From the NCBI GenBank assembly GCA_038225555.1, contig JBBRRB010000020.1:1-64000 (forward strand): 64,000 nucleotides of DNA, written 5' to 3'. The first letter of the stretch is position 1, and every line of letters begins with the position of its first letter. Source of the DNA: JANXQZ01 sp038225555 (lineage in GTDB: Bacteria > Acidobacteriota > Terriglobia > Bryobacterales > Bryobacteraceae). The translations under genes were made by a program, and so were the position numbers. The notes beneath the pieces are model-generated. The model was not told where the DNA came from, made no database searches, and worked only from the letters and a program-made list of their open reading frames with translations. This document shows, piece by piece, positions 17,790 to 26,827 of the stretch.

Positions 17790-18380
17790 CTACGGTAAAC
17801 GCGGCGTCCCCACCGACACTGTGGCGTGCTTGCCGCCTCCGCCCAGAACCTTCACTAAGACCACGGCTACGACCACGGCGGCCGCTCCAGCCCCAATTGC
17901 GATCCCGGTGCCTAGCCCAATCCCGGCAGCAGTTCCGCCGGCGACCGCGGCACCAACGATATTCGTTTGGGTGATTACTCTAGCGGCTGTAAGCCCCTGG
18001 AAGGTCGCGTTCACCTGGATCTGGAATTTGCCCTTCTTGCTGAGCTTGACTCCTTGCATGGTGGCGCGGCCACTCGCGTCCGTGTTCACGGAAAGAGTTT
18101 TCGCCCCGTTCAGGAAAACGCCCCCCGGTCCGTTGCTCGGCAAGGTAAACAGCACCGCCGCTCCGGCGACTGGCTTATGGTTTTCATCCTGTACCTCCAC
18201 GATCGTCTCTCTGGAAGTGCGCTGCCGGACGTTGTTCAGGGCGTTATCGCCTTCGATGATTTCGATAAATAGCTTGGGAGCCAGCGCGGCTTGTTGAGCA
18301 CCCCGAGCGCACAACACGACGGGTCCATCGATCAGGAACAGAGGCAGTATCCCGCATAAGATGTGATTAACGATCTTCAA
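17790..18380 (-). CDS. Secreted single Ig-like domain protein with Gly/Ala-rich hydrophobic tail
   Basis: 196 residues: N-terminal signal segment (ILCGILPLFLIDGPVVLC), an Ig-like fold about 35-135 of the Big_1/carboxypeptidase-regulatory type (DENHKPVAGAAVLFTLPS, LSVNTDASGRATMQGVKLS), then a long Gly/Ala/Val stretch about 140-180 that could be a membrane anchor, ending in a short basic tail. It is the first gene of the leftward operon, with 13 bp before the next start. The DNA upstream to 18500 probably holds the operon promoter, but I could not pick convincing -35/-10 boxes. Confidence 0.6.
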   Translation of the reverse strand: MKIVNHILCGILPLFLIDGPVVLCARGAQQAALAPKLFIEIIEGDNALNNVRQRTSRETIVEVQDENHKPVAGAAVLFTLPSNGPGGVFLNGAKTLSVNTDASGRATMQGVKLSKKGKFQIQVNATFQGLTAARVITQTNIVGAAVAGGTAAGIGLGTGIAIGAGAAAVVVAVVLVKVLGGGGKHATVSVGTPRLP

Positions 18381-18556
18381 TTCTCGGCTCCTGAAGCGTC
18401 GAGCGCCGTCGGTGGATTAGTCGCAATGGTAAGGTGTATTGCCATCGGGAGTCAAGGCCCATGCGTTACCTGCGCCTAGGTCGAATGGCCCGTTGTTAGT
18501 AAGTGTAGCGGCGAATGGAATCGTTTCGAGGGCTCGACGATTTAGGGGTTAGGCCC

Positions 18557-18599
18557 AAAAAAACTCGGATGCCCAGAGTATCCTGGTCATCCGAGTTTT
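18557..18599 (-). terminator. Intrinsic terminator after the 18630-19799 gene
   Basis: A perfect 12-bp stem is formed by 18560-18571 and 18588-18599 around a 16-nt loop. Read on the minus strand it is followed by seven U residues (A-run 18557-18563). An outer inverted repeat, 18541-18548 with 18605-18612, could extend the structure. Position and orientation fit termination of the secreted-protein gene just to the right, insulating it from the four-gene operon. Confidence 0.85.
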
Positions 18600-18629
18600 A
18601 AACACCCCTAAATGCTTGTTGTTCTTAAG

Positions 18630-19799
18630 TTATTGCTTCTCGGCGGCAAGCCCGCCCAAACGGCAGGACTTGCAAATACCGAAACCACTGCCAGTGATCT
18701 GGATGAAGCCGCACAATTGGGTGACCCGGGTCAGTTCGGCCGCGCTTATAGTCGCTTGGCTAAAAGGCGTTTCGGTCATGCCAAAGCTGCCAGCGGCCCC
18801 GGGTGCGGCGTGGATGGTAGTACCCCACGCGAGCAAACCGCTAGCCAGAGTATTAGTAACTGGCGTAGAGGCGATCAGCTTAACGACGACGGATGTCGGC
18901 CTGCCGGGAGTCAGGGTGTTGCTGATCAAATCGGAATCAACGGAGAGCGAGGCCAACCCATCGGGAGTGACGGGGCATACGCAGCAGGACACCAATTGCT
19001 CGTCAGGAGAAAACGCATATGCATTTACGCATAAATTGCCGTTTTGCGTGCCATTCTGCTGAAACGCAACAGTGGAGCTAGCGCCGCTATTGGAGATGTT
19101 AATCAACGATCCGCCGGGGACGTTTAAGTTCGAAAAATACCGGACCTGGAAGACGTCAGGAGATACTGCTTGCGCACCACCCGGAGGGAAGGCCAGCGTC
19201 GAGGCATTGCAACCGACGATCACGGGTGGTGGCGGCGGTGGTGGAGGCGGCGGGGGCGCAGCGGTGTAATCGTAGGTTACAGTGACGGAACCGGCGGAAG
19301 TAGCAACCCCACCTTGAGTAACTTGCGAAGACACGTTCACGTTGAAAGGTGCTGCGAAGTTAGCTGTCGAAACGCCAGCGGTTGCCGTAGCGGTGCCCGT
19401 CCCAGGCGCTCCCGAAGACACGCCACCTGTAACCGTTGTATTCGCGGTCGCAGGCGTAAATGTTACACCAGCAGGCCCAGCAGGCGTAAAACTCACTTGC
19501 ACCGTGTTCGTACCACCCATTGTGCCGAACTGATAGTCAGAAGTGTAACTCAGGGTAACGCTGTTCAGCGTTGCGCCCGCAGGTCCCGAAAAGGCCGGAC
19601 ACGTGACGGGTGTAGGGCCACCCGCGCCGTTGTTGAAAGTCACCGGGAATGGGGTGCAATTCGTGGGGCCCACTGTTACGGCACCCAATGTAGTGCTGAG
19701 TAACAGTAAGGAAGATGACGCGAGAAGCAGTCTCTTCGGAGACACTAGAGCCGGAAAGGCGTTTGGATGAGTTAAGCTCTGACTGAACAGCGAGCGCAT
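18630..19799 (-). CDS. Secreted protein with poly-proline linker and Cys-rich C-terminal motif
   Basis: 389 residues. A hydrophobic signal lies at about 24-40 (LLLASSSLLLLSTTLGA). Residues 45-175 form a Gly/Thr-rich beta domain of the choice-of-anchor type (LNSVTLSYTSDYQFGTMGG). Eleven consecutive Pro residues follow near 180-191, and then a second beta domain with several Cys pairs (LVSCCVCPVTPDG). The C-terminus reads CGFIQITGSGFGICKSC and then RLGGLAAEKQ, a Gly/Cys motif I have the impression recurs at the ends of acidobacterial secreted proteins; this is not verified. It could be a sorting or anchoring signal. AGGAGA lies 11 nt before ATG 19799. It is a single-gene unit with its own terminator. 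Confidence 0.6.
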   Translation of the reverse strand: MRSLFSQSLTHPNAFPALVSPKRLLLASSSLLLLSTTLGAVTVGPTNCTPFPVTFNNGAGGPTPVTCPAFSGPAGATLNSVTLSYTSDYQFGTMGGTNTVQVSFTPAGPAGVTFTPATANTTVTGGVSSGAPGTGTATATAGVSTANFAAPFNVNVSSQVTQGGVATSAGSVTVTYDYTAAPPPPPPPPPPPVIVGCNASTLAFPPGGAQAVSPDVFQVRYFSNLNVPGGSLINISNSGASSTVAFQQNGTQNGNLCVNAYAFSPDEQLVSCCVCPVTPDGLASLSVDSDLISNTLTPGRPTSVVVKLIASTPVTNTLASGLLAWGTTIHAAPGAAGSFGMTETPFSQATISAAELTRVTQLCGFIQITGSGFGICKSCRLGGLAAEKQ

Positions 19800-20236
19800 T
19801 AAGATGTAAATCTCCTGGTGTATACACTATCACGGCTGGGGATCTATGCACTACAGGAAAAACGGCGTAGCTAAAACGCCTAGTCCGCAGAGGTTAGTAA
19901 GTACAGGATTTAGGATTAGGACTGATTCAGGACGAGTTCCTGCAACGCAGACTAGAAACAGTCCGGGGACTCAACCACTCGGATAGCTCGATGTTGCGAT
20001 CCTGGCCGTGGTGTAGAAAAACTAAGACGACGGGAGCTGCGGCTGCATCTTGGGTGCGGGCCACGATACCAGGCCTCGCAAGCTCGCAGCGCGTTTTGTT
20101 TCGGTTGTGCCGATGATTCCCGGGATCCTGAGCTGGTGTGCGGCATCGCTTGGTCGGCACCACTTCCGCGAGTAAGCGTGTTGGCGATCCTCCAATCAGT
20201 GCTGCTGGTGATAAGATCTTTGCAGTTGATATTCCC
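19800..20236. other. Intergenic region, no gene recognised
   Basis: Divergent spacer between the secreted poly-Pro protein and the esterase. Open frames on either strand here are short and have no recognisable similarity; the longest minus-strand frame continues as a shadow of the esterase. It should contain both promoters, but no clear sigma-70 boxes stand out. Confidence 0.5.
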
Positions 20237-21844
20237 ATGAAGAACTTGACTTCTATGCTAGCCGTTGCGGTGTGCGCCGCACTAATCCAGCCGGGTTTCG
20301 CCGCTGATCGCGTCCAGACTGCCAACGGCATTCTGCTATCCACCGCTCCGCCCAAGAACGGCGTGCAGAGTTTCAAAGGCATCCCGTTTGGCCAACCGCC
20401 AGTTGGCGACCTGCGCTGGCGCGAGCCCCAACCCGTCAAAGACTGGAAGGGCGTCCGCAATGCCGACCAGTTCGGGCCGCGATGCATGCAGCGGACTTCT
20501 CCCAACGCAGATTACTGGTTCCGCAGCAACGGCATGAGCGAGGACTGCTTATATCTGAACGTCTGGACTCCCTCGAAATCGGGCAATGAAAAACTTCCCG
20601 TACTGTTTTATGTTTTCGGCGGAGGGTTCCAGAACGGCGATGGTTCGGAACCGCGCTATGACGGCGAGAACATGGCGCGCAGAGGGATGGTCGCGGTGTC
20701 CATTAATTACAGGACAAATATTTTCGGCTTCTTCGTTCATCCGGAACTCACGAAGGAGTCGGAGCACCATGCCGCCGGCAACTACGGGTTGCTCGATCAA
20801 GTGGCCGCGCTCCGTTGGGTGCAGAAGAACATCGCGGCTTTCGGAGGCGATCCCAAGCGCATCACGATCGCCGGCGAATCGGCCGGGTCGATCTCGGTTA
20901 GCGCACTGATGGCGTCCCCGCTTTCCAGAGATATGGTCGCCGGCGCTATCGGTGAGAGTGGCGCCATGACGTCCAGTCTCCCGCCTCAACCCCTGGCTGA
21001 AGCCGAGCAGAACGGGCTCAAGTTCGCCTCTGCCGCAGGCGCGGATACGCTGGCAGCCTTGCGTGCGATGAGCGCGGAACAGATTCAGGAAGCGACAACC
21101 AAGGTCCAGGGAGCCCGCTTCGGCACGACACTCGATGGCTACTTTCTGCCTAAACCCTTGACCGCAATCTATGAGGCCGGCGAGCAGGCTAAGGTCCCGC
21201 TGCTGGCAGGTTCGAATACGCAGGAGCAACCCGCTCGCCAAGTGCTCGGCGAGGGTGATGCTACGCCGGAAACGCTCGCCAGCGCCATTCGGAAATTTTA
21301 TGGAGATAAGGCCGATGACGTCGTCACCGCATACGCGGCCAGCTCAGAGGACGAAGTCTACGAGGCCGCAGCGCACCTTGCCAGCGCCCGCTTCATCGCG
21401 TTCAGCACATGGAAATGGACCGAACTCCAGATGAAGACCGGCGGCAAGCCTGTATACCGGTACTTGTACGCGCGTCCGCGTCCTGCATACCTGGGGATGC
21501 CGGGCCAGCCCGCCCCACCAAGCGCTGCAGCCGGACGGTCTGCAGGACCACGAGGGGCGGGCCATTCCGCCGAGATTCAATACGCCCTAGGGAACCTCGA
21601 TTTGGACAAGCGTTACACCTGGGAGCCCGCCGACTACCAAGTTGCCAAAACAATGCAGGCTTACTTTGTGAACTTCATCAAGACCGGCAACCCGAATGGT
21701 CCTGGTCAGACGGAGTGGCCCGAATACCGCGGGGATAACAACTACCAGCGCATGCGGATCGACGTGCAATCTCACGCGGAGCCCGAAGCGCACCGCAATC
21801 GCTATCTGGCGTTGGATGCGGCTACGGCGAAACCATCACGCTAG
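20237..21844 (+). CDS. Secreted carboxylesterase, type B (pNB-esterase-like)
   Basis: 535 residues from ATG 20237, chosen because it starts a clean signal peptide (MLAVAVCAALIQPGFAA); the open frame extends upstream to 20138 without a leader-like sequence. Hallmarks of the type B alpha/beta-hydrolase family are all present: FKGIPFGQPPVGDLRWREPQ, EDCLYLNVWTP, oxyanion segment YVFGGGFQNGDG, nucleophile S215 in GESAGS, and a C-terminal GHSAEIQYALGNL carrying the likely catalytic His. The usual acid-residue region reads AGSNTQEQPA. It probably hydrolyses carboxylic esters in the periplasm. The gene stands alone. Confidence 0.87.
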   Translation: MKNLTSMLAVAVCAALIQPGFAADRVQTANGILLSTAPPKNGVQSFKGIPFGQPPVGDLRWREPQPVKDWKGVRNADQFGPRCMQRTSPNADYWFRSNGMSEDCLYLNVWTPSKSGNEKLPVLFYVFGGGFQNGDGSEPRYDGENMARRGMVAVSINYRTNIFGFFVHPELTKESEHHAAGNYGLLDQVAALRWVQKNIAAFGGDPKRITIAGESAGSISVSALMASPLSRDMVAGAIGESGAMTSSLPPQPLAEAEQNGLKFASAAGADTLAALRAMSAEQIQEATTKVQGARFGTTLDGYFLPKPLTAIYEAGEQAKVPLLAGSNTQEQPARQVLGEGDATPETLASAIRKFYGDKADDVVTAYAASSEDEVYEAAAHLASARFIAFSTWKWTELQMKTGGKPVYRYLYARPRPAYLGMPGQPAPPSAAAGRSAGPRGAGHSAEIQYALGNLDLDKRYTWEPADYQVAKTMQAYFVNFIKTGNPNGPGQTEWPEYRGDNNYQRMRIDVQSHAEPEAHRNRYLALDAATAKPSR

Positions 21845-21989
21845 TTTCCGCGCGTTTGGGCCTCCGCTTCGGCGAGCCATCCGCGCCGGAGCCGGTCTGC
21901 CGGAAAACTAGACAAATACGGCTTGATGTCCAAAATCGGCGATTCGACGACAGTCAGACCGATCGGATTCGGCCGGCGCGGAGAGCGCG

Positions 21990-22740
21990 TGGCGAAACAC
22001 ACCGTGGAATGCGAATCGGAAGGGGCGCGTAGAACGTCCGTTCCATTTCATCGAGCACAACTTCCTGGCCGGGCGCACCTTCGCTCTTGGGAGGATCTGA
22101 ACAGCCAGCGGCGGGAGTGGTGCGACAAGGTCAACTCGACTTACAAGAAGCATATCCGCGCAGTTCCCCGCGAGTTATTCGCGGTGGAGCGTTTGCAACT
22201 GCAGCCGCTGCCGGCCTGGATTCCGGAAGTGTACCGGTTGCATCAGCGCATGGTGGACATGGAAGGCCAAGTGGCGCTGCACACCAACCGCTATTCGGTT
22301 CCGCTGGCCTGGATTGGCCGGCGCGTGGAATTGCGCGAGACCAGGAACAAGATCGAGATCCAACTGGATGCCCGCAATCTGGTCACTCGCCAGCGGATCG
22401 CCGATGTCGAGCATCAACGCATTCTGCTGGCCCAGCACCGGCCGCCGCGCGGTCAAGGGATGGCGCGCACGCACCCTCATCCCGAAGAGAATGCCATTCT
22501 CGCAGCCGTCCCGGAAATCGCCGAGTACGTCACGGCGGTGAAACGGCGCAGCCGCAAAGTGCCTAGCCTTGCCCTGCGCCAACTGCTGCGTCTGGTGCGC
22601 GAGTATCCGCGTCAGCCGCTAGTGTGTGCCGTCCTGGAGGCGGCCCGTTATGGTCTCTACGATCTGGACCGGCTGGAGCACATGATCTTGCGCCGCGTGG
22701 CGCGCGAATACTTTTTGCTGGACGACGGAAGGGAGCGATT
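21990..22740 (+). mobile_element. IS21-family transposase IstA remnant
   Basis: The C-terminal part of an IstA-type transposase is readable: KGRVERPFHFIEHNFLAGRT in one frame up to about 22085, then RSWEDLNSQRREWCDKVN, KKHIRAVPRELFAVERLQL, HTNRYSVPLAWIGRRVELRE and LEHMILRRVAREYFLLDD in another. A one-base loss near 22085 explains the frame change. The N-terminal catalytic DDE part, the partner istB and both terminal inverted repeats are absent. The open frame runs on to 22975 with unrelated sequence. Confidence 0.82.
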
Positions 22741-23008
22741 CGCCCGACAGGGGCGTTCGTGGACCAATAGCTTCGCTGAGATCGAGCAGTTCGCACTCGG
22801 CAAACTGCCGCCCGCAGATCGCGGCGCTATCGAAAATATCACGTCCCGGAGGTGCTGTGGTCCGGCACTAAAGGAGAACCAAGCGATCTGGCGGCGTCGG
22901 CAGGTGGCTTTTGACGATGCGGTGCGTGAACTCAGATGCCCGATCGTCACCAGCGCCGGCGACATGCTCCTTTGAAGCGTTTTGAATGGATTGATGGACA
23001 AAGCAAAA

Positions 23009-23036
23009 GCCCGCCGGGGTCGCAAAACCGGCGGGC
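23009..23036 (-). terminator. Hairpin terminator downstream of the DUF3489 remnant
   Basis: A perfect 9-bp GC stem (23009-23017 with 23028-23036) and 10-nt loop, followed on the minus strand by a TTTTGCTTT tract. It lies inside the present open frame of the DUF3489 remnant, suggesting the original stop codon was lost just before it. Confidence 0.7.
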
Positions 23037-23039
23037 GTT

Positions 23040-23480
23040 GAAGGAGGAATGGAAATGTATTGATTGATCGAGTAAACGCGCTCGTTCAGAGTCGCCCCGC
23101 CGGGACGCTTCAGCATGTCGAGTATCTGGGCGGTCTTGCTGCCGTCGCGAGCTACGCGGGGCTTCTCCGGCGCGGTGGTCTGTTCACCCGAGGGCTGCGG
23201 TTCTGGCGCAACGGGCGGCGTTTGTGCGTCAACGTCGGCTACGACGTCCGTCGGCGGGTCCTGGGCAGTTTCAGTAGCGGCTGCGTCCTCCAGCGTCTCA
23301 ATGTTGGCGTCGGGATCTGCCGGTTCACCGGGGCTCAGCTTCTCGATGGCCGCCCAGATCCGGCTTACGACTGCTCTGCGGTCCGCGAACTTCTTCACCG
23401 GCTTCTGTCCAGGCAGGCTGTTGAGGATTTCGACGAAGCGCAGGCTGGGCCAGTTGGCCGCAACCTTGGCGAGTTCTGGC
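23040..23480 (-). pseudogene. DUF3489 family gene, internally deleted
   Basis: Minus-strand translation reads PPELAKVAANWPSLRFVEIL, NSLPGQKPVKKFADRRAVVS, an Ala/Pro/Glu-rich linker, then EKPRVARDGSKTAQILDMLK and RPGGATL. This jumps directly to ERVYSI, which looks like the very end of the family. The roughly 35 residues of the winged-helix-like core normally between these two points are missing. No start codon precedes the similarity, and the frame runs through the terminator hairpin to 22868. DUF3489 genes often accompany mobile elements; here the remnant adjoins the IS21 scar. Confidence 0.7.
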
Positions 23481-23554
23481 GGGAACCGTAATCGGGGAGT
23501 GCAGAAGATTCTCGCAAAGGTCCAACGTTGTGAAGCAATTTTAGGGACAGGACA

Positions 23555-24715
23555 CTAGCCAGGGACACCACGGTAGCTATCGCTCTCCCGGGCGGCGAGC
23601 ATGGCAACGACGACAAAGGTCCACGATCCTAGTGCAGGCCTCGAGAACGGGTAGTCGACTATGGCATGGAGGAACACGGCCACGACGCCCAGTCCCCAGA
23701 CCGAGCGGAATGCGGGGCGAAGGCACCAGAAAAACAGTGTGGCGATCAACAGGCCAAAGGGGATACCGCCTTCAGCGGTCCATTGCAGCCAGTCGTTGTG
23801 CGCCTGATTAACGAAGACGCCAAAGTCAACTATCGCGTAACGCGGATACACGTTGGGCCACACTCCGAGCCCTACCCCAAACCAGGGCTGGGCGGCGATC
23901 ATGTGGAGCGTCGAATTCGCAACCTCACGTCGAAAGGCCATGGGATCGGGAAGCCACAAGCGGTTCCAGACGTGTTCATAACCGACCACAGCCGTGAAGA
24001 CTCCCAGGAATACCGCCATTTGGAGGAGGGTAAGCCCGATGGCGTGGCCCGTAGCGCGGCGGCGGCCCCACATGAGGGCTGAAACCGTGAGGATTTCCAC
24101 AGTTGTTAGCGAGGTCCCGGCCCGGGAGGCGGAGGCGATGACGGACGCATAGATCGCGCAGGCCATGCCCGAGTAAAGTAGCGAATCCTTTTCACTGCTC
24201 AGGGCTTTATAAAGAGCTACGGGGAGGATCAGCTCAATAAACGCAGCGTAATGATTTTGGTAGAGTATGGGACCCATGACCAAATCGGTGTACGGCGTAG
24301 GGAACAGCCAAAATATTTTGCCTCCCGAAGTAAAAGTCTGAACTGTAGCTAGAAGCGCTATCGCAAAACCGAACCACAACATCGCGGATCGAAACCACCG
24401 GCGAGCACCGTCGTCTTGGAACAGATGAAAGCCGATGAGAAAGACGGCCAGGAAGGTGGCCCAGTGGACGGCGGCTCTTTGGGTTTCGAACGTGTAAGCC
24501 GTGAGACCAGCCATCCACTGGAAGACAGCCCAGGCTACCGCCAGGATTAGAGCCAAGAAGGGAAAACAAAACCGATGCGGGCCGTTGCGTTCCCGCCAGA
24601 TGGCGAGGACGGCGAGGGAGAAGATTCCGACCTGAAAGACCGATACGGGCCAATACGCAGGAACCCACAACGTCAGGATTCCGAAGAAAAGAACGGCGGC
24701 TAGAACTACATGCAT
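23555..24715 (-). CDS. O-antigen ligase/polymerase-like membrane protein
   Basis: 386 residues from ATG 24715, with a 10-nt overlap with the preceding VanZ-like gene; upstream in-frame starts lie inside that gene. About ten TM helices and the large periplasmic loop typical of the Wzy_C/WaaL family, including HMIAAQPWFGVGLGVWPNVY and VNQAHNDWLQWTAEGG with the conserved H-N-D. It is the second such protein in the locus (see 32663-34012). One may polymerise repeat units and the other attach or release chains, but the assignment between them is open. It is the last gene of the leftward exopolysaccharide cluster. Confidence 0.8.
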   Translation of the reverse strand: MHVVLAAVLFFGILTLWVPAYWPVSVFQVGIFSLAVLAIWRERNGPHRFCFPFLALILAVAWAVFQWMAGLTAYTFETQRAAVHWATFLAVFLIGFHLFQDDGARRWFRSAMLWFGFAIALLATVQTFTSGGKIFWLFPTPYTDLVMGPILYQNHYAAFIELILPVALYKALSSEKDSLLYSGMACAIYASVIASASRAGTSLTTVEILTVSALMWGRRRATGHAIGLTLLQMAVFLGVFTAVVGYEHVWNRLWLPDPMAFRREVANSTLHMIAAQPWFGVGLGVWPNVYPRYAIVDFGVFVNQAHNDWLQWTAEGGIPFGLLIATLFFWCLRPAFRSVWGLGVVAVFLHAIVDYPFSRPALGSWTFVVVAMLAARESDSYRGVPG

Positions 24716-25062
24716 GCTCTCACGCGTACCGCTCTGACCATAAGCCAGACCACGGCCACGGCCAATGCATTGTCGCGGACGTCCCACCATTCGAGGGGCG
24801 TGCCGAAAATACAGTGTTGCGCGGTCTCAATCGCAATCCCGAGGCCCATGACCCCGAACGCGGCGAGAAGGCGCTGCCGCGGGGTTTGGGCGATAAAGAG
24901 CATCAAGAGCGCAGTGGCCCCAAAAGCGAGAAAATGAAAACCCCGGTGCAAAACCGGAGTCTGCGCTGCTTTGGGCCGATAGCCTTGCAGCGAAATGAGG
25001 ACCACACCGACGACCCACAAAGGCGCGATCCGGACCAGGACCCCTCGGGGAACCGCAGGCAT
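24706..25062 (-). CDS. VanZ-like family membrane protein
   Basis: 118 residues with four hydrophobic segments and the VanZ-like signature: HRGFHFLAFGATALLM, then GIAIETAQ and DVRDNALAVAVVWLMV. Members of the family often sit in exopolysaccharide or exosortase loci; the biochemical role is unknown. The start is one base after the WbaP-like stop (TGA-A-ATG), so translation is likely coupled, and the end overlaps the O-antigen-ligase-like gene. Confidence 0.78.
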   Translation of the reverse strand: MPAVPRGVLVRIAPLWVVGVVLISLQGYRPKAAQTPVLHRGFHFLAFGATALLMLFIAQTPRQRLLAAFGVMGLGIAIETAQHCIFGTPLEWWDVRDNALAVAVVWLMVRAVRVRACM

Positions 25063-25063
25063 T

Positions 25064-26572
25064 TCAGTAGGCGCCGCGCGGCATCAGGACGGTCTTGACC
25101 GTACACGCCACGATGTAGGCGTCGAGCCAGAGGGACCAGTTCCGGATATAGTAGGTGTCGAGGTTCTCTTGCATCTTCAGGTTCGCGTCACTACGGTCAG
25201 AAATCTGCCATAACCCCGTCAGACCCGGTCGCACGCTCTGCCTTAGCTCACGAAAATCCAGCCCAAAGCTGTTCAGGTGATAGCCGGGAAACGGCCGCGG
25301 CCCGACTAGGCTCATCTCACCTTTCAAGATATTCCATAATTGCGGCAACTCGTCCAGACTGGTCCTGCGCAAGAAATGACCGATGCCGGGCAGGATACGC
25401 ACGTCTTCCTTGAGTTTAAAGAATTGCTCCCAATCAAGACGATCTCGCGGATTTTTATCGAGATAACTCTGGAGCATCCCGTCGGCGTTCGGATACATGG
25501 TGCGGAGTTTCCAAACCCGAATTTTGCGGCCGCCGTAACCGACGCGCTCCTGCGTATAGAACGCGGGACCCGGGCTGACGAGCTTGATCCACAGCGCAAA
25601 CACACCGATCACGGGTATGCTCGCTAAGAAGAAGGGTATGCCGATCGCATAATCGAGAGTCCGCTTGAAATAACAATTCCTCTTCCGCAGCAGGTTTCGC
25701 CGGAACTCGATTCCGAGCGTCCCGCCCAGGTCTCGCACCTCCGTCCAGAGAGTCTGTATTCCGTGAAGATCGGGCGCGAAAATCACCCGCGGAAATGGCA
25801 GCCTCTCCAAAAGCGCAGGCAGGTTCGGGCAGTGAAAATTCGGCATGGCGACCACAGCGATGTGCACGTAATCGGCACATTTCGGCGCCATCGATATAGG
25901 ACCTAGCACCGGCACACCCGCCATCGTGTGACCCCAAGCCTCTGGCTCGTTTTCGAAGATTCCGATCGGAACCAAGCCCAGTTCCGGCCGGTGCTGGAGC
26001 GCTTCCACAACCCGCAAACCGGCACCCTCCGAACTGAGAACGATGACCGGAGTCCCCCAACATCGCAGACGCACAAGAGTAGTGATCACAACGACCTCGA
26101 CGAGCGGGGACAACACCGCCGCAAACACGAAGGCGAACAACTCAACCGTACGCGACCACTCTCCGAAGTGAACGAGGTGGCCCCCGACAATCAGTGCGGC
26201 GAATGTGGCCGTGGCTGCAAGCACCCGACGGCGTAACCGCTCAACGGGCCCGAGCCCATAGCCGGAACAGAGACCCATCAGCAGATTCGCGACAGGCAAT
26301 CCGAGCACCCCGAGGAAGATGCCGCGATTTGTATGGGCCTCCATACTTTTGGCCAGGAACGCTGCAACCAGATGGCGGCCCAGCAACCCCAGTGCGAGTG
26401 CGATCTGGACGGCGCAGATGTCGGATACGACCATTAGCCAGATGACCGAACGCCGCTCACGAAACTTAAGCGGCGCCGCGAGTCGAGGGACTTCTGCCTC
26501 TATCAGCGTAGGGACAAACCCGGACGTATGCTCAGCGACGGCTAAGGCCAATGACCGTATCTCAGATTGCAT
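25064..26572 (-). CDS. wbaP: Polyprenyl-phosphate sugar-1-phosphate transferase (WbaP-like)
   Basis: 502 residues. The N-terminal half has five TM helices and a Rossmann-like CoA-binding domain (LSSEGAGLRVVEALQHRP). The C-terminal bacterial sugar transferase domain from about 305 includes KRTLDYAIGIPFFLASIPVI, FYTQERVGYGGRKIRVWKLR, FLRRTSLDELPQLWNILKGE, MSLVGPRPFPGYH and the VRPGLTGLWQISDRSD segment. It would load the first sugar-phosphate onto undecaprenyl phosphate at the inner membrane and so start the repeat unit. The actual sugar (Gal, Glc or other) cannot be read from sequence. The gene is followed by the VanZ-like gene after one base. Confidence 0.87.
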   Translation of the reverse strand: MQSEIRSLALAVAEHTSGFVPTLIEAEVPRLAAPLKFRERRSVIWLMVVSDICAVQIALALGLLGRHLVAAFLAKSMEAHTNRGIFLGVLGLPVANLLMGLCSGYGLGPVERLRRRVLAATATFAALIVGGHLVHFGEWSRTVELFAFVFAAVLSPLVEVVVITTLVRLRCWGTPVIVLSSEGAGLRVVEALQHRPELGLVPIGIFENEPEAWGHTMAGVPVLGPISMAPKCADYVHIAVVAMPNFHCPNLPALLERLPFPRVIFAPDLHGIQTLWTEVRDLGGTLGIEFRRNLLRKRNCYFKRTLDYAIGIPFFLASIPVIGVFALWIKLVSPGPAFYTQERVGYGGRKIRVWKLRTMYPNADGMLQSYLDKNPRDRLDWEQFFKLKEDVRILPGIGHFLRRTSLDELPQLWNILKGEMSLVGPRPFPGYHLNSFGLDFRELRQSVRPGLTGLWQISDRSDANLKMQENLDTYYIRNWSLWLDAYIVACTVKTVLMPRGAY

Positions 26573-26827
26573 GGTTCAGCGGGTGAATGGGGGGCGGCTC
26601 GCGGGGACAGTCAACGATGTTATGCAGAATTCTCGGGTTCGTTTCGTAATTTGACATGATGAATATTCAGTGGAGAAAGAGCCGCGGAGCAGGGGCTGGC
26701 ATGGGCCGAGTTCGCGGCAAGTAGAATCAAACCGGCCCGACGCGCTTAAGTGGGAGTGATCTAAGGTTTAGGCGGCTGCAGACTTTTTGCAAAAGCCAGT
26801 GAACGGTTATCGGAAGGCCCAGGCGTC

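Noticed and set aside
22741..22975. Extension of the IS21 frame beyond the transposase tail
   Set aside because: The sequence after FLLDD has no similarity to IstA or IstB and overlaps the opposite-strand tail of the DUF3489 remnant.
23040..23065. Strong AAGGAGG followed by ATG on the plus strand
   Set aside because: The frame stops after four codons; the site is just the complement of a CT-rich stretch in the DUF3489 remnant.
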